Shown here piece by piece: positions 1 through 9,848 of a stretch of DNA of 64,000 bases. Both the position numbers and the translations under genes were made by a program. The stretch spans positions 124,001-188,000 of the forward strand of contig OY101116.1 of assembly GCA_956465555.1 (NCBI GenBank), in the 5' to 3' direction. Under the pieces are notes generated by a model. That model made no database searches, was not told the DNA's origin, and was given only the letters and a program-made list of their open reading frames with translations. Origin of the DNA: Nitzschia sp. pyKryTriq1. Lineage: Eukaryota > Bacillariophyta > Bacillariophyceae > Bacillariales > Bacillariaceae. Numbering within the stretch: the stretch's first letter is position 1; each line of letters opens with the position of its first letter.

Positions 1-983
1 TAGGGAAGCGAGTCAAAGGCCTCGGAAAAGTTGTACGGTTCTTGGAAATCATGATCACGGTACATGTCGAGGAAGGATTCTTCGGGAGACCATGCCGCCC
101 CTGGGTGAGTCTCCCTACCGACCGGCTTGGGAGGATAAAAGGCCACGGTCATGGCAAAGGGTCGATCCTTGGGTCGTTCTCGTAAAAACTGAATCGCATC
201 GTCCTTGGCCATTTCGGCCGCATGAATCTTTCCAATCGTCCTTTTCGTGACATTGTGTTTGAGAGTGAACCAATGCTCGCCCTCATGGAACCGAGAAAAG
301 TTGAAGGCATTTTTGAGAAACTTTTGATCGTTCCGATATTGCCATTTACCAATATGACCGACCCAATATCCGCCCTGTTGCATGAGTTTGTAGGGCCATG
401 TTCGTTTCCACCATTCATGGTCGGTAAAGATGGGACACATGGGTCGAAGGGACATGTGTTGACTGGCGTACCGGCCAGTGAATAAAGTCGCCCGAGATAA
501 CCAACAGACAGAGGAAGTGACGGCATTATGAGTGAATCGAATTCCTTCCTTGGCCAATTGAGATAGAAAGGGTGTGTGTATCAAGTCGGGTTGAACATCT
601 TGTAAGGAATCGTGTCTCCAGTCGTCGGGAAAGAGCACGACTACGTTCATCGGTCGTCGTCGAGGCTTGTGGTTCACGTCATCGCCATCCCCATCATCCT
701 CGATCTCACCAGCAGCACCCGTTCTTGTTCTCTTCTTCCTCAATAGTAGTTTACCAGCAACAGCAATGGTGCTGCTGGGAATACCAAAGGAATGGCCCTC
801 TCCTCCTCCATTAGTGTTATTGCTGGATGTTTTCGATGCTCCTGCGAGAAAAGAAGCACGTTGTTCCCACCACCCATTATCACTTGGTCTCAGTGTGAAC
901 ATGAAATAATATTGGAGTCCAGAAAGTAGGGATGCCATCACCAAAGCGAAGAACACCGCAAATGATGATGATCTCCGTCTCAT
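1..983 (-). CDS. Sulfatase, type II membrane form, left copy (3' part beyond the window)
   Basis: From the ATG at 983 the reverse strand stays open for 327 codons and runs off the left edge. It is a close copy of the sulfatase at 7527-9299: about a dozen substitutions and three one-codon deletions, with no frameshift or stop in the visible part. A short basic N-terminus and one hydrophobic segment (about residues 8-30) predict a type II anchor, so the catalytic domain would face the Golgi lumen or cell exterior. The metal-binding Asp pair (FPDDW) and the nucleophile loop C-W-L-S-R are present. Sulfatases hydrolyse sulfate esters with a formylglycine made from the Cys. The remaining metal-site residues lie outside the window, so completeness cannot be judged. 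Confidence 0.85.
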   Translation of the reverse strand, partial: MRRRSSSFAVFFALVMASLLSGLQYYFMFTLRPSDNGWWEQRASFLAGASKTSSNNTNGGGEGHSFGIPSSTIAVAGKLLLRKKRTRTGAAGEIEDDGDGDDVNHKPRRRPMNVVVLFPDDWRHDSLQDVQPDLIHTPFLSQLAKEGIRFTHNAVTSSVCWLSRATLFTGRYASQHMSLRPMCPIFTDHEWWKRTWPYKLMQQGGYWVGHIGKWQYRNDQKFLKNAFNFSRFHEGEHWFTLKHNVTKRTIGKIHAAEMAKDDAIQFLRERPKDRPFAMTVAFYPPKPVGRETHPGAAWSPEESFLDMYRDHDFQEPYNFSEAFDSLP

Positions 984-1004
984 TTTAGTAGTAGTAGTAG
1001 TATA

Positions 1005-1037
<33 letters not shown>

Positions 1038-1133
1038 CTCTGCAGTAGTCAGCGGTCGAAAGAAATGAGGACGACGATGATGAATTATAATGATGTCTCG
1101 ATGATTGTGTTGTGGGTTATTGTGAATTATTGC
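1..1133 (-). repeat. Left arm of a large inverted duplication
   Basis: Position 1 pairs with 8518, and similarity can be followed to about 1133, which pairs with 7417. The arm covers the sulfatase coding region and about 150 bp of its 5' flank. Beyond 1133 the sequences differ. The outer end of the arm lies beyond the window. Confidence 0.85.
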
Positions 1134-1680
1134 AACGGTATTTTAGGATGTTCTTGTGAGTTGTTGTGACAGGAATGCTGAACCGAAATCGCCAGCTAGC
1201 GTGCACCGAATGAAGAATCAATGACCTTATGTACGCACATAAGCCCGGTCAAACCGACCGTTTCTCTAATGTTTGTTTACTACAGATACTCCTAAAAATG
1301 AAAAAAAAATGTTGGGGTGCGCCGAGCGAGCGGCGGCGGCCGGCACAGGAAGTGACGTCACTTTCGATGGGAGATGGCTGGGACCCTTAATTAAGTTCAT
1401 CTCATCGCCGTAGAATATGTACTGCAGGCTACGGGCACCATCACCCTACCGTCGTATGTACCTACATTCCCATCATCACGACGCGATGATCGCAGATCCA
1501 TGAAAACATACATACATACATACATCAAGCTACATAGCATCAATCACCGACCGATATCGCGCATGTCCAAGCAAAACATCACAATACCGCGATAATACAG
1601 TACCGATATTTCTCTGTCAGATCTTTCGCGACCGAGATGTTCAACGTGCCGCGGTAAAATAATAATACTGTAAGGCTCTT
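1134..1680. other. Spacer between divergent sulfatase and lumen-protein genes
   Basis: No coding sequence is convincing here. It holds a CGG-rich patch near 1325-1345, a TGACGTCA palindrome at 1353-1360, copy 1 of the dispersed element (1347-1440) and a short CATA repeat near 1507-1525. It probably contains promoters for both flanking genes. Confidence 0.6.
1347..1440 (+). repeat. Dispersed element, copy 1
   Basis: A TGACGTCA palindrome is followed by GGGACCC, TAAGTTCATCTC and a 22-base core at 1407-1428 that begins GCCGTAGAATATGTACT. The same 22 bases occur inverted at 13204-13225, and its first 17 at 3605 and 32401. Confidence 0.75.
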
Positions 1681-2784
1681 GTGTTGTTTTCTTGGAGGGG
1701 TTTCAAGAATAGACCACAAAAAATCACACAACAGCAAATACCATACCATACCATACCATACCACATGACAATGACAACAATGACAACAATGACGACTAGT
1801 AGTAGTAGTAGTAGTACTAGTAGTATTCGCGGGAAGTGGTCCAGCATCTCCTTTTGGATACGGCAATTGTGTTTCCTTGTTGGTGGACTGGTGGCGGTGC
1901 AGGCGTTGTTGGCGTCCAACAATAACCACCACCACCACCACCACCACAAGAAGAACACCATGAAGACGAGGCTGGTATTAGCTGGCAGCAGCAGCAGCAG
2001 CAGCACTAGCACTAGTAGCACCAGCGATAACCGACAAGCCGATCGTGTATCCAATGAGCAATCCTTACGAACCTCCCGACGATCGTCCTTGCCATGGAAC
2101 ACTAAAAAGTCCAAATCCAAGTGCGCGTGTCCTGACGACGACGTCGACGACGACAAGAAGAACATCAGTTTGGATTTGTTGGAAGACCGCCGCGAAGCCT
2201 TGTTTGCCATGATGGGAGGATTATGGGCGGCCGGAGCAGCAACAACACTTCCCGAAGCGTTATCATTATTATCAGTAGCAGCAGTAGTAGGTCAACCACC
2301 TCAAGCGGCCCATGCGACATTTGGAGTCGATGCCAAAATGACCTTTCCCGACGTCGTGCAGGGCCTGTCGGATCGAAACAATAAGCAATGTTTGGTCGAG
2401 TCACTGGGGAATCGGGAATGTTTGGTGTATCAAGAAGACGAAGAAAAGTTGCTGTACAAAGGCGCCGATACACAAGTATTGTTGAAGCGGATTCAGACGG
2501 CTGCGACCGCATTGGAACAGGAGATTCCACCCCTGGTGGAAAAGAAATCTTGGACGAAAATTACTGGAGTCCTGACAGGGCCAATGGGTCAACTGTCAAG
2601 TACCATGACTCTGCTTTGCAAGCTTGTTGCCGAGAATCCCGAATTGGCCAAACAAAAGGCCCAAGTCGTCAAGACGGATGTCTTTGCCATGGGAAGCGCT
2701 GCCACGGCCAAGTCTGCCGAGGATGTGTTGAAGTATCAGCAATTGGCGATTCAAGACCTTGCCATTTTTCTCAAATCATTGTAG
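1681..2784 (+). CDS. Probable thylakoid lumen protein, PsbQ/Psb31-like helical bundle (tentative)
   Basis: The frame encodes up to 367 residues; the ATG at 1765 (339 residues) is an equally good start, because the first 28 codons cross a CATAC repeat. A hydrophobic signal-like segment lies at about residues 57-78. After a Ser/Asp-rich linker comes a twin-Arg (170-171), a hydrophobic stretch and a lumen-type cleavage site (Ala-His-Ala, about 210-212). This layout is that of a protein imported through plastid membranes and then across the thylakoid. The mature part (about 155 residues) is helical with two or three Cys, and ends like a four-helix extrinsic photosystem II subunit. That family call is inference; the targeting order is read from the sequence. 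The gene is intronless and lies inside the inverted duplication. Confidence 0.7.
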   Translation: MLFSWRGFKNRPQKITQQQIPYHTIPYHMTMTTMTTMTTSSSSSSTSSIRGKWSSISFWIRQLCFLVGGLVAVQALLASNNNHHHHHHHKKNTMKTRLVLAGSSSSSSTSTSSTSDNRQADRVSNEQSLRTSRRSSLPWNTKKSKSKCACPDDDVDDDKKNISLDLLEDRREALFAMMGGLWAAGAATTLPEALSLLSVAAVVGQPPQAAHATFGVDAKMTFPDVVQGLSDRNNKQCLVESLGNRECLVYQEDEEKLLYKGADTQVLLKRIQTAATALEQEIPPLVEKKSWTKITGVLTGPMGQLSSTMTLLCKLVAENPELAKQKAQVVKTDVFAMGSAATAKSAEDVLKYQQLAIQDLAIFLKSL

Positions 2785-3039
2785 TAATACTAATGTAACA
2801 AGAGGTAGTACTAGTACTGGTCATATAGCTAGTAGTAATAGACTTGCGCGCGCGCTTTCTCTCTCTGTCTCTCTCTCTACGAATGTATTTTACTCATCAT
2901 CTGTTCCAAAATAGTAAGTGAGTTGGAAGAAGAAGAAGAAGAATCAATCATCATCATCTTCTAAAAATAATCATACAACGCAAGAAAAAGGCCTAGTAGC
3001 CAGCAGCAGCAGCAGCAGCAGTGACGACCTGCCTGCCTC

Positions 3040-3070
<31 letters not shown>

Positions 3071-3986
3071 CGCGAGCACGAGCGAGGAGACGAGGACGAC
3101 TGCTTATGATATCGTCGAGGAGACAAGGAGCCGAGGAGTACTACTAGTAGTAGTACTAGTTCACTGACTGATATTATAATATCATGTGTGATTTTGAAGA
3201 AGTAATCGAATGTAATGTAATGTAATGCAATGCTTGTTCTCTACTAGTAGTAGTAGTAGTACAAGTAGCTACGTACTACGTACTTCGTACTTCGTACTTC
3301 CGTTCTACTATTCTTGCCATGATGATCATTCTTACTAGTAGTAGAGCTAGTACTACGTCTACTAGTACCAGTACTACTACCGGTAGTAGGCACCAGGGTA
3401 GTAGTAGCTACTAGTACTACTAGTAGTCTAGTAGAGAGAAGTGCAAGTAGCAGTATCCTCATCGAGTCGCTGCTCCCGCTCTACTAGCTGCTGCTAGTAC
3501 TACTGCTGCCGCCGACGATGAATGGGAGGATGAATGAAGACGAATGAATCATCAGCATGACGAGGAGGAGCAGGAACCGCAGCAACAACAGACCCGTTTT
3601 CGAGGCCGTAGAATATGTACTCAGGTAGAATATGTACTGCAGGTATGTACAGTACGTACGTGAAAAGCGAAACCGACGACTCACTCCAGTCAGTACATAG
3701 TAATAGTGCATCAGCATTCAGCATTGGTCCTCCTCATATCTCGACCAAAAAGATGATCCTTCCGCGCAACTACACTTTGACGATGACGACGACTCACTCC
3801 TCCAATAATACACACCCACCAAAAGCAATAAAGCCCGGTATATGCATGTTGTCTCCATCACATAGAGCTATCCTTTCTTGCAAACGAGGGAGAGAGAGAA
3901 AGAGAGAGAGAGAGAGATCATCGGCATCGTCTAGTAAAGTTCAGTACAGTACAGTGCAGTACAGTGCGAAACAGTACGAAATAAGA
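2785..3986. other. Low-complexity spacer and RecQ 5' region
   Basis: It is filled with short tandem tracts: CT (about 2850-2880), CAG (3005-3022), TGATGA (3040-3070) and CTAGTAG/TACTAG (3240-3440). Copy 2 of the dispersed element is at 3600-3676, then a GA tract near 3888-3915. The RecQ frame is open from 3615, but that stretch is element and microsatellite, so it is treated as untranslated. Confidence 0.6.
3600..3676 (+). repeat. Dispersed element, copy 2
   Basis: The core GCCGTAGAATATGTACT (3605-3621) is followed at once by a second GTAGAATATGTACTGCAGG (3625-3643), a local duplication. About ten bases on comes ACGTGAAAAGCGAAACC, also found beside the core at 32401. No TGACGTCA is seen here. 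Confidence 0.7.
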
Positions 3987-6900
3987 ATGCTGAGTGGTAA
4001 CAGTGATCATGATGAGAACGACGACGACGACGACGATGTTGTTGTTGCGGTTGCTGATGCACTCCCCCAAAGCATGATGATGAGCACTAGTACTAGTACT
4101 AGTACTACTACTACTACTAATACTTATTGGGTTTGCTCTGCTTGCACGTTTGAAAATTCCAAGGCGACGGCAACGATTTGCGAAATGTGTGCGACCCGTC
4201 GTCGTCCTCGGATTATGATGATGGAAACTGATGGTGCTGCTGCTGCTGCTGCTGCTGCGGTAGCATTGACGACGACTCAGCAGCATCAGCATCAGCATCA
4301 GCATTATCGACTCATGATGAGTCAAAAAAAGACCAGCATCAACAAGCAACCAACCATTGTGGACTTGACCGGTGCTGCGAATACGAGTACGAGTACGAGT
4401 AGTACGAATACGAGTGTGCTGAGCGGAGCAGCAGCAGCAGCTGCATCCACAGCGGGGGCCGCGTCTCGGAAGCGCAAGGCTCCTTCCTCCTCTTCTTCCG
4501 TGTTGTTGTTGCCACTACCACCACCACCACCTCCACAGCTACCACAGCTACCACCACCGCCGACCAGCAGCATCCACTCGTTCTTTGCGCCCTCTTCTTC
4601 CAAACCAAAAGCAAAAACAGAAGCAACCCATCCATCATCATCAAAAGCATCATCATCATCATTGCCATTTCCATTTCCATTTCCAGTCTACACAGTCCCC
4701 AAGTCCCACAAATTCACTTCCACGGACATTTCCAATACTCTTCAGCAAGTCTTTGGAATGAAATCCTTGCGTCCCAATCTGCAACAACAAGCCATTCAGA
4801 ATGCCATTGGTTACTACTACTACCAAACAGAAGAAGAAGAAGAAGGAAATGAGGGAAAAACAACAAAAACAAGAACAACAAGAACAACAATCATAGAACG
4901 ACAATCTCAATTACTATTATTGGCTACCGGTGGGGGAAAATCCCTTTGCTATCAATTGCCAGCCTGTTTATTGGGTGGTGTCACGATTGTCGTATCACCC
5001 TTGATTGCCTTGATGCAAGATCAAGTGCAAGCATTCAACAAGATGATGAGGAGGACCAACAATGCTTATTTTATGTTTCCGGCGGCATGCGTATCGAGTC
5101 AACAAACGGCGAAACAAAATCAACAAGTATTGGAACGTGTCCTGTATGTGGGTGATGATAGTGATGGTGATAGTGGTGGTGATGGTGATGGCGATAGTGG
5201 TGATAGTGATGGTGGTGGTGGCAAGGTCAAAAAGAAGAAAAAGGACAGTACTACTACTACTACTACTACTCCATTGACATTGCTCTACATTACTCCCGAA
5301 TCGATTCAAACCGATCGGATGAGACAAGTCTTGGATACACTCCATGCACAGAAACGATTGACCATGTTTGCGATTGATGAAGCGCATTGTGTTTCCAGGT
5401 ACGTACTAATACTGACCGTACTGTACTGTACTGTTTGATGACGAAAATATTGTTGTTGGGTATCTCGTGTAGTCATTCACTTCATTCGTTGTTTCACTCA
5501 CTTCACTTCACTTCAACTTCAACTTCATCTCTCGTTTACTAATTCTTCTAATTCTATTACTACTACTGTACTAGTTGGGGACATGATTTTCGACCAGCCT
5601 ATCGTCGATTATCGTACTTGCGAACGAAATATCCCGACGTGCCGTGCATGGCCTGTACCGCGACAGCGACTCCCCAAGTCGTTCAAGATATACAATCGAT
5701 ACTCCATCTGGAAAAGGCTCCATTGTTACAAGGATCCTTTGATCGGCCCAATATCTTTTACAAGGTCAAATACAAGGACTCGTTTCTAGGTACTACAGGT
5801 ACTAGTAGTACAGGTACTGCTTCTACAGGTACTGCCCTGCAAGACATGGTGTCGTGGATTGTGCAACAACACGTCAAGGCACAAGCCAAGAAGGAACTTT
5901 GCAGTGGAATTGTCTATGTTCATAAGCGAGAAGATACGACGTTTATTGCGCAATCCATTATGAATGAAGCTGCCAAAATAATCAACATGAAGACGAAGAT
6001 GACGGGGACGGGGATGATTCGAGCGGCTCCCTACCATGCAGGCTTGAAAAAGGAAGAACGGAATCGGGTATTGGAAGAATGGTCCTCCTCGTCCTTGGAG
6101 GTCGCGGTGGCGACGGTCGCGTTTGGAATGGGCATTGACTTGGCCCATGTCCGGTATGTCATTCATTGGACGTTGCCCAAGACCGTGGAAGGATTTTATC
6201 AAGAATCCGGACGGGCCGGACGGGATGGATTGCCCAGCCATTCGATACTCTACTATTCCGCCGACGATGTTTCCAAATTTCAATATTTGATTCGAATGCA
6301 ATCAAGTAGTAGTAGATCTAAGGACCACGGGGATGATACTTGTGACAACGAGCAGTGTGAACGGAAATTACAAGGACTGGAACAAATGGTCAAGTATTGT
6401 ACGACAGCTGCCTGTCGACGAAATGCCTTGATTCGACATTTTGGTGGAGCAACTGCAACTCCCGTCGAATGTCAAAAGACGTGTGATTATTGTCGGAATC
6501 CATCTCGCGTGGAACGAAAGATTCAATCCGCCATGGTAGTTCGAGATGTTTTGGGAGGAAAGTGGAACAAGAATCATCATCATCATCATCATCATCACCA
6601 AAATCGAACCAAGTACAACTACGGAGACAAGAAGAAAAGTAATAATGATCATTGGAATGATCATGGACTCGTGGTGGACGATGATGACGAAGAGGGTCGG
6701 ATTGCTCGAGATTGGGGCGATGATGATGGCATGGTGGGAGACTTAAAAGTTTTCGATGGCAGCGGCGACGGAGGCGAATCATCTCGTTCCTTTTTCAACT
6801 CCAAAAAGCCATCGTCGTCGTTAGGTGGGATAGGAGGAGGATTTGTGCGAGCCTCTTCTATTTTGGACAAGTATGAAAGGATGGAATCGAGAGCGGACAC

Positions 6901-7162
6901 CAAGAAAAAGGGTACTGGCGGTGACGGGGGCGACGACGATTTTCAACAACGATCATCCTCAAGGGTTCCCATTCCCGAACATTTTCGGAGTGCTCTAACT
7001 CATAAACCCATCGTTGCTGCGACAAGGAAGAAGCCTCCTCCATTGACGAGTCAAGACCATGCTCAAAATGCGGACAAGTTACGAAAGGAATTGGAAGAGC
7101 TGAACGCGGAGCGAGAGCGTCGTATGAAAGCTTTGATGGAGAAACGAAAGAAGACTGCATAG
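3987..7162 (+). CDS. RecQ-family DNA helicase with N-terminal RanBP2-type zinc finger
   Basis: Two exons, 3987-5398 and 5575-7162, give 999 residues. The 176-bp intron (GTACGT...CTAG) interrupts motif II: the first exon ends in AIDEAHCVS and the second resumes with WGHDFRPAYRRL. Residues 48-68 form a RanBP2-type finger (W48, C50, C53, N57, C65, C68). Then come motif 0, Walker A (ATGGGKSLCYQLPA), motif Ia (VVSPLIALMQDQ), motif III (ACTATAT), motif V (TVAFGMGIDLAHVRYVIHW), motif VI (QESGRAGRDG) and a RecQ zinc-binding region with four Cys. RecQ enzymes unwind DNA 3' to 5' in repair and replication. A repetitive insert splits the first RecA lobe, and the tail is acidic, then coiled. Earlier in-frame ATGs exist (such as 3615), but they lie in repeat DNA. 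Confidence 0.92.
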
Positions 7163-7416
7163 CAACTACATAACATAGTACTGCTACTAGTTATGACAGA
7201 TAGACGAGGCTATCTACTACTACTTCTACTACTACTAGTACTTCCAGACTTTATACTCTAATAGAAGATAGACGACGAGTGTGGAAGGCTCTAATGTACT
7301 ACTGTAGCTCTCTATACCGTACTCTGTCGTACTTCAAGTTAGAAGAAGTGTGTTGCCGTTGCCGTTATCGAACCGTTGTACGTAAGTGCATCTTCGACAC
7401 AACATATATAATAAAA
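7163..7416. other. Spacer upstream of the right sulfatase copy
   Basis: It is rich in CTA/TAG triplets and has no coding sequence. It ends with the TATA-like tract at the edge of the duplicated block. Confidence 0.5.
7405..7416 (+). promoter_or_regulatory. Possible TATA box of the right sulfatase copy
   Basis: TATATAATAAAA lies about 110 bp before the ATG at 7527, just outside the duplicated block. The left copy has no such tract at the matching place. Assigned by position and composition only. Confidence 0.3.
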
Positions 7417-8518
7417 GCAATAACTCACAAAACACAATCGAGACGACATCACTATTCATCATCATCATCATTACTACTGTAGAGACTACTACTACTACTA
7501 CTACTACTATTACAAGTGCCACAATAATGAGACGAAGACCATCATCATTAGCTGTGTTCTTCGCTTTGGTGATGGCATCCCTATTACTTTCTGGACTCCA
7601 ATATTATTTCATGTTCACACTGAGACCAAGTGATAATGGGTGGTGGGAACAACAACGTGCTTCTTTTCTCGCAGGAGCATCGACAACATCCAGCAATAAC
7701 ACTAATGGAGGAGGAGAGGGTCATTCCTTTGGTATTCCCAGCAGCACCATTGCTGTTGCTGGTAAACTACTATTGAGGAAGAAGAGAACAAGAACGGGTG
7801 CTGCTGGTGGTGAGATCGAGGATGATGGCGATGGCGACGACGTGAACCACAAGCTTCGACGACGACCGATGAACGTGGTGGTGCTCTTTCCCGACGACTG
7901 GAGACACGATTCCTTACAAGATGCTCAACCCGACTTGATACACACACCCTTTCTATCGCAATTGGCCAAGGAAGGAATTCGGTTCACTCATAATGCCGTC
8001 ACTTCCTCTGTCTGTTGGTTATCTCGGGCGACTTTATTCACTGGTCGGTACGCCAGTCAACACATGTCCCTTCGACCCATGTGTCCCATCTTTACCGACC
8101 ATGAATGGTGGAAACGAACATGGCCCTATAAACTCATGAAACAGGGCAGATATTGGGTCGGTCATATTGGTAAATGGCAATATCGGAACGATCAAAAGTT
8201 TCTCAAAAATGCCTTCAACTTTTCTCGGTTCCATGAGGGCGAACATTGGCTCACTCTCCGACACAATGTCACGAAAAGGAGGATTGGAAAGATCCATTCG
8301 GCCGAAATGGCCAAGGACGATGCGATTCAATTTTTACGAGAACGACCCAAGGATCGACCCTTTGCCATGACCGTGGCCTTTTATCCTCCCAAGCCGGTTG
8401 GTAGAGAGACTCACCCAGGGGCGGCATGGTCTCCCAAAGAATCCTTCCTCGACATGTACCGTGATCATGATTTCCAAGAACCGTACAATTTTTCCGAGGC
8501 ATTTGACTCGCTTCCCTA
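7417..8518 (+). repeat. Right arm of the inverted duplication
   Basis: It pairs with 1133-1. The coding parts align with three in-frame codon-length gaps and scattered substitutions; the 5' flank is more diverged. Confidence 0.85.
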
Positions 8519-9299
8519 CTTTTTGAAAACGGGTATTGGACGAGAGCGATTTGGATGGAGATATAGTTCCCATTTGCACTACCAAGAGGGAATGAAGCGA
8601 TACTACGCATTGGTCAGTCAGGTCGATCATGCCTCACAACAAATAATTGAGGAACTAAAAGCACAAGGCGTCTACGACAATACGTTGATCATCTTCACCA
8701 CGGACAATGGGTTGATGCAGGGTGCCCATGGACTGGCCGGCAAGTGGCATCCCTTTGAAGAAAGCATTCGGACTCCGTTGATCATTCGCGATCCTCGCAT
8801 GCCACAGCACAAACGAGGTACACTCGACGATTCCTTTACGCTCAATATTGATTTGGCACAGACAATTCTGGGAGCTGCTGGTGCGGGTATCCAACCGAGC
8901 AGCACAATGCAAGGACGGGATATATCCGAGCTCTACTATCGCCCTTCCAGCACTTCTACTACTAGCAAGGAAAAGGAAAAGGAACACATTCCGTGGAGGG
9001 AAGACTTTTACTATGAGCTTCCGTTAGATCAGTTTCCTGCCAGTAGTGCGGTCGTGACGAAAGAATGGAAGTACGTCAAGTGGCCTGGCAACGACAACTA
9101 TGAACAACTATTCAACTTGCGAAAGGATCCGTACGAACTTCGTGATTTGAGGAATGAAACGAGCAGTCGGCAGATTCTGAAACTCTTGCGGAAACGGTAC
9201 CATCAGCTCCAGATCCAAGCTACTAGTACTTTCTCGTCGCCCACCAACAATGGCACTGCCAAACCGGTGTGCGAGCGTCGACTCTACGACGGCAGCTAG
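7527..9299 (+). CDS. Sulfatase, type II membrane form (complete copy)
   Basis: The protein has 590 residues from the ATG at 7527; upstream in-frame codons run through a CTA repeat and are less likely. An N-terminal anchor spans about residues 8-30. Sulfatase features follow in order: the Asp pair D123-D124 (FPDDW), the nucleophile loop C163-W-L-S-R167 followed by ATLFTGRY, the GHIGKWQYR block, and the C-terminal metal-site block TTDNGLMQGAHGLAGKW. Position 3 of the nucleophile loop is Leu, where the family has Pro, Ala or Ser. The enzyme probably removes sulfate from carbohydrates in the secretory path or at the surface; the substrate is unknown. It faces the GT8 gene tail to tail. Confidence 0.9.
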   Translation: MRRRPSSLAVFFALVMASLLLSGLQYYFMFTLRPSDNGWWEQQRASFLAGASTTSSNNTNGGGEGHSFGIPSSTIAVAGKLLLRKKRTRTGAAGGEIEDDGDGDDVNHKLRRRPMNVVVLFPDDWRHDSLQDAQPDLIHTPFLSQLAKEGIRFTHNAVTSSVCWLSRATLFTGRYASQHMSLRPMCPIFTDHEWWKRTWPYKLMKQGRYWVGHIGKWQYRNDQKFLKNAFNFSRFHEGEHWLTLRHNVTKRRIGKIHSAEMAKDDAIQFLRERPKDRPFAMTVAFYPPKPVGRETHPGAAWSPKESFLDMYRDHDFQEPYNFSEAFDSLPYFLKTGIGRERFGWRYSSHLHYQEGMKRYYALVSQVDHASQQIIEELKAQGVYDNTLIIFTTDNGLMQGAHGLAGKWHPFEESIRTPLIIRDPRMPQHKRGTLDDSFTLNIDLAQTILGAAGAGIQPSSTMQGRDISELYYRPSSTSTTSKEKEKEHIPWREDFYYELPLDQFPASSAVVTKEWKYVKWPGNDNYEQLFNLRKDPYELRDLRNETSSRQILKLLRKRYHQLQIQATSTFSSPTNNGTAKPVCERRLYDGS

Positions 9300-9848
9300 T
9301 AGACGAAGACAAATAATAATAATAGAAACCAATGCTCTTTATTGTTCTGCTTTCTCTTTCGGCAGCGGTACCAAACTCGTCCAGAGGTACAGTAACCAGG
9401 TACATACTCCTGTACCGGTACAGTACCGGTACCTGTACCAGTACCTGTACCAGTACCGGTAGTAGAACCCAAGGCAATCCTTCGATTCACGGGAGCGAGT
9501 CTTGAGAAATCTCTTCGTAGTAGTCAATCGCTTCTCATCCCGCCCCCGCCAGCTAAAAGAGAGTAGACTAGCTAGTAGTAGTAGTAGCTCTAATCTAGCT
9601 ATACTACTACTAGCTAGTAGTAGAGCAGAGAGAGTTTTGCTTTCCTACGACTATTGTAGAGTTTCTTGTTTTCCACTTTAAACATTGCAACTGCTACTAG
9701 AGTAGAGTAGTAGAGAAGCATAACGACAACAAGGTGGGCTTGCTACTCTACTAGTACTAACAACAACAAGAAGAGGCCCTTACTCTTCGAGAAGGATAAT
9801 GCCCTCCTCGTCATTCCATCGGGTGATGATGAGCGGCCATTACTAGTA
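9300..9848. other. Convergent spacer with GTACC/GGTAC tandem palindromes
   Basis: About 9385-9465 is built from repeated GTACC and GGTAC units able to fold on themselves. Further on are CTAGTAG tracts (about 9570-9625). It serves as the 3' flank of both neighbours; no gene is seen. Confidence 0.55.

Noticed and set aside
149-526. Reverse-strand 125-codon frame inside the left sulfatase
   Set aside because: It is out of frame with the sulfatase, which is open over the whole stretch and matches the right copy codon by codon.
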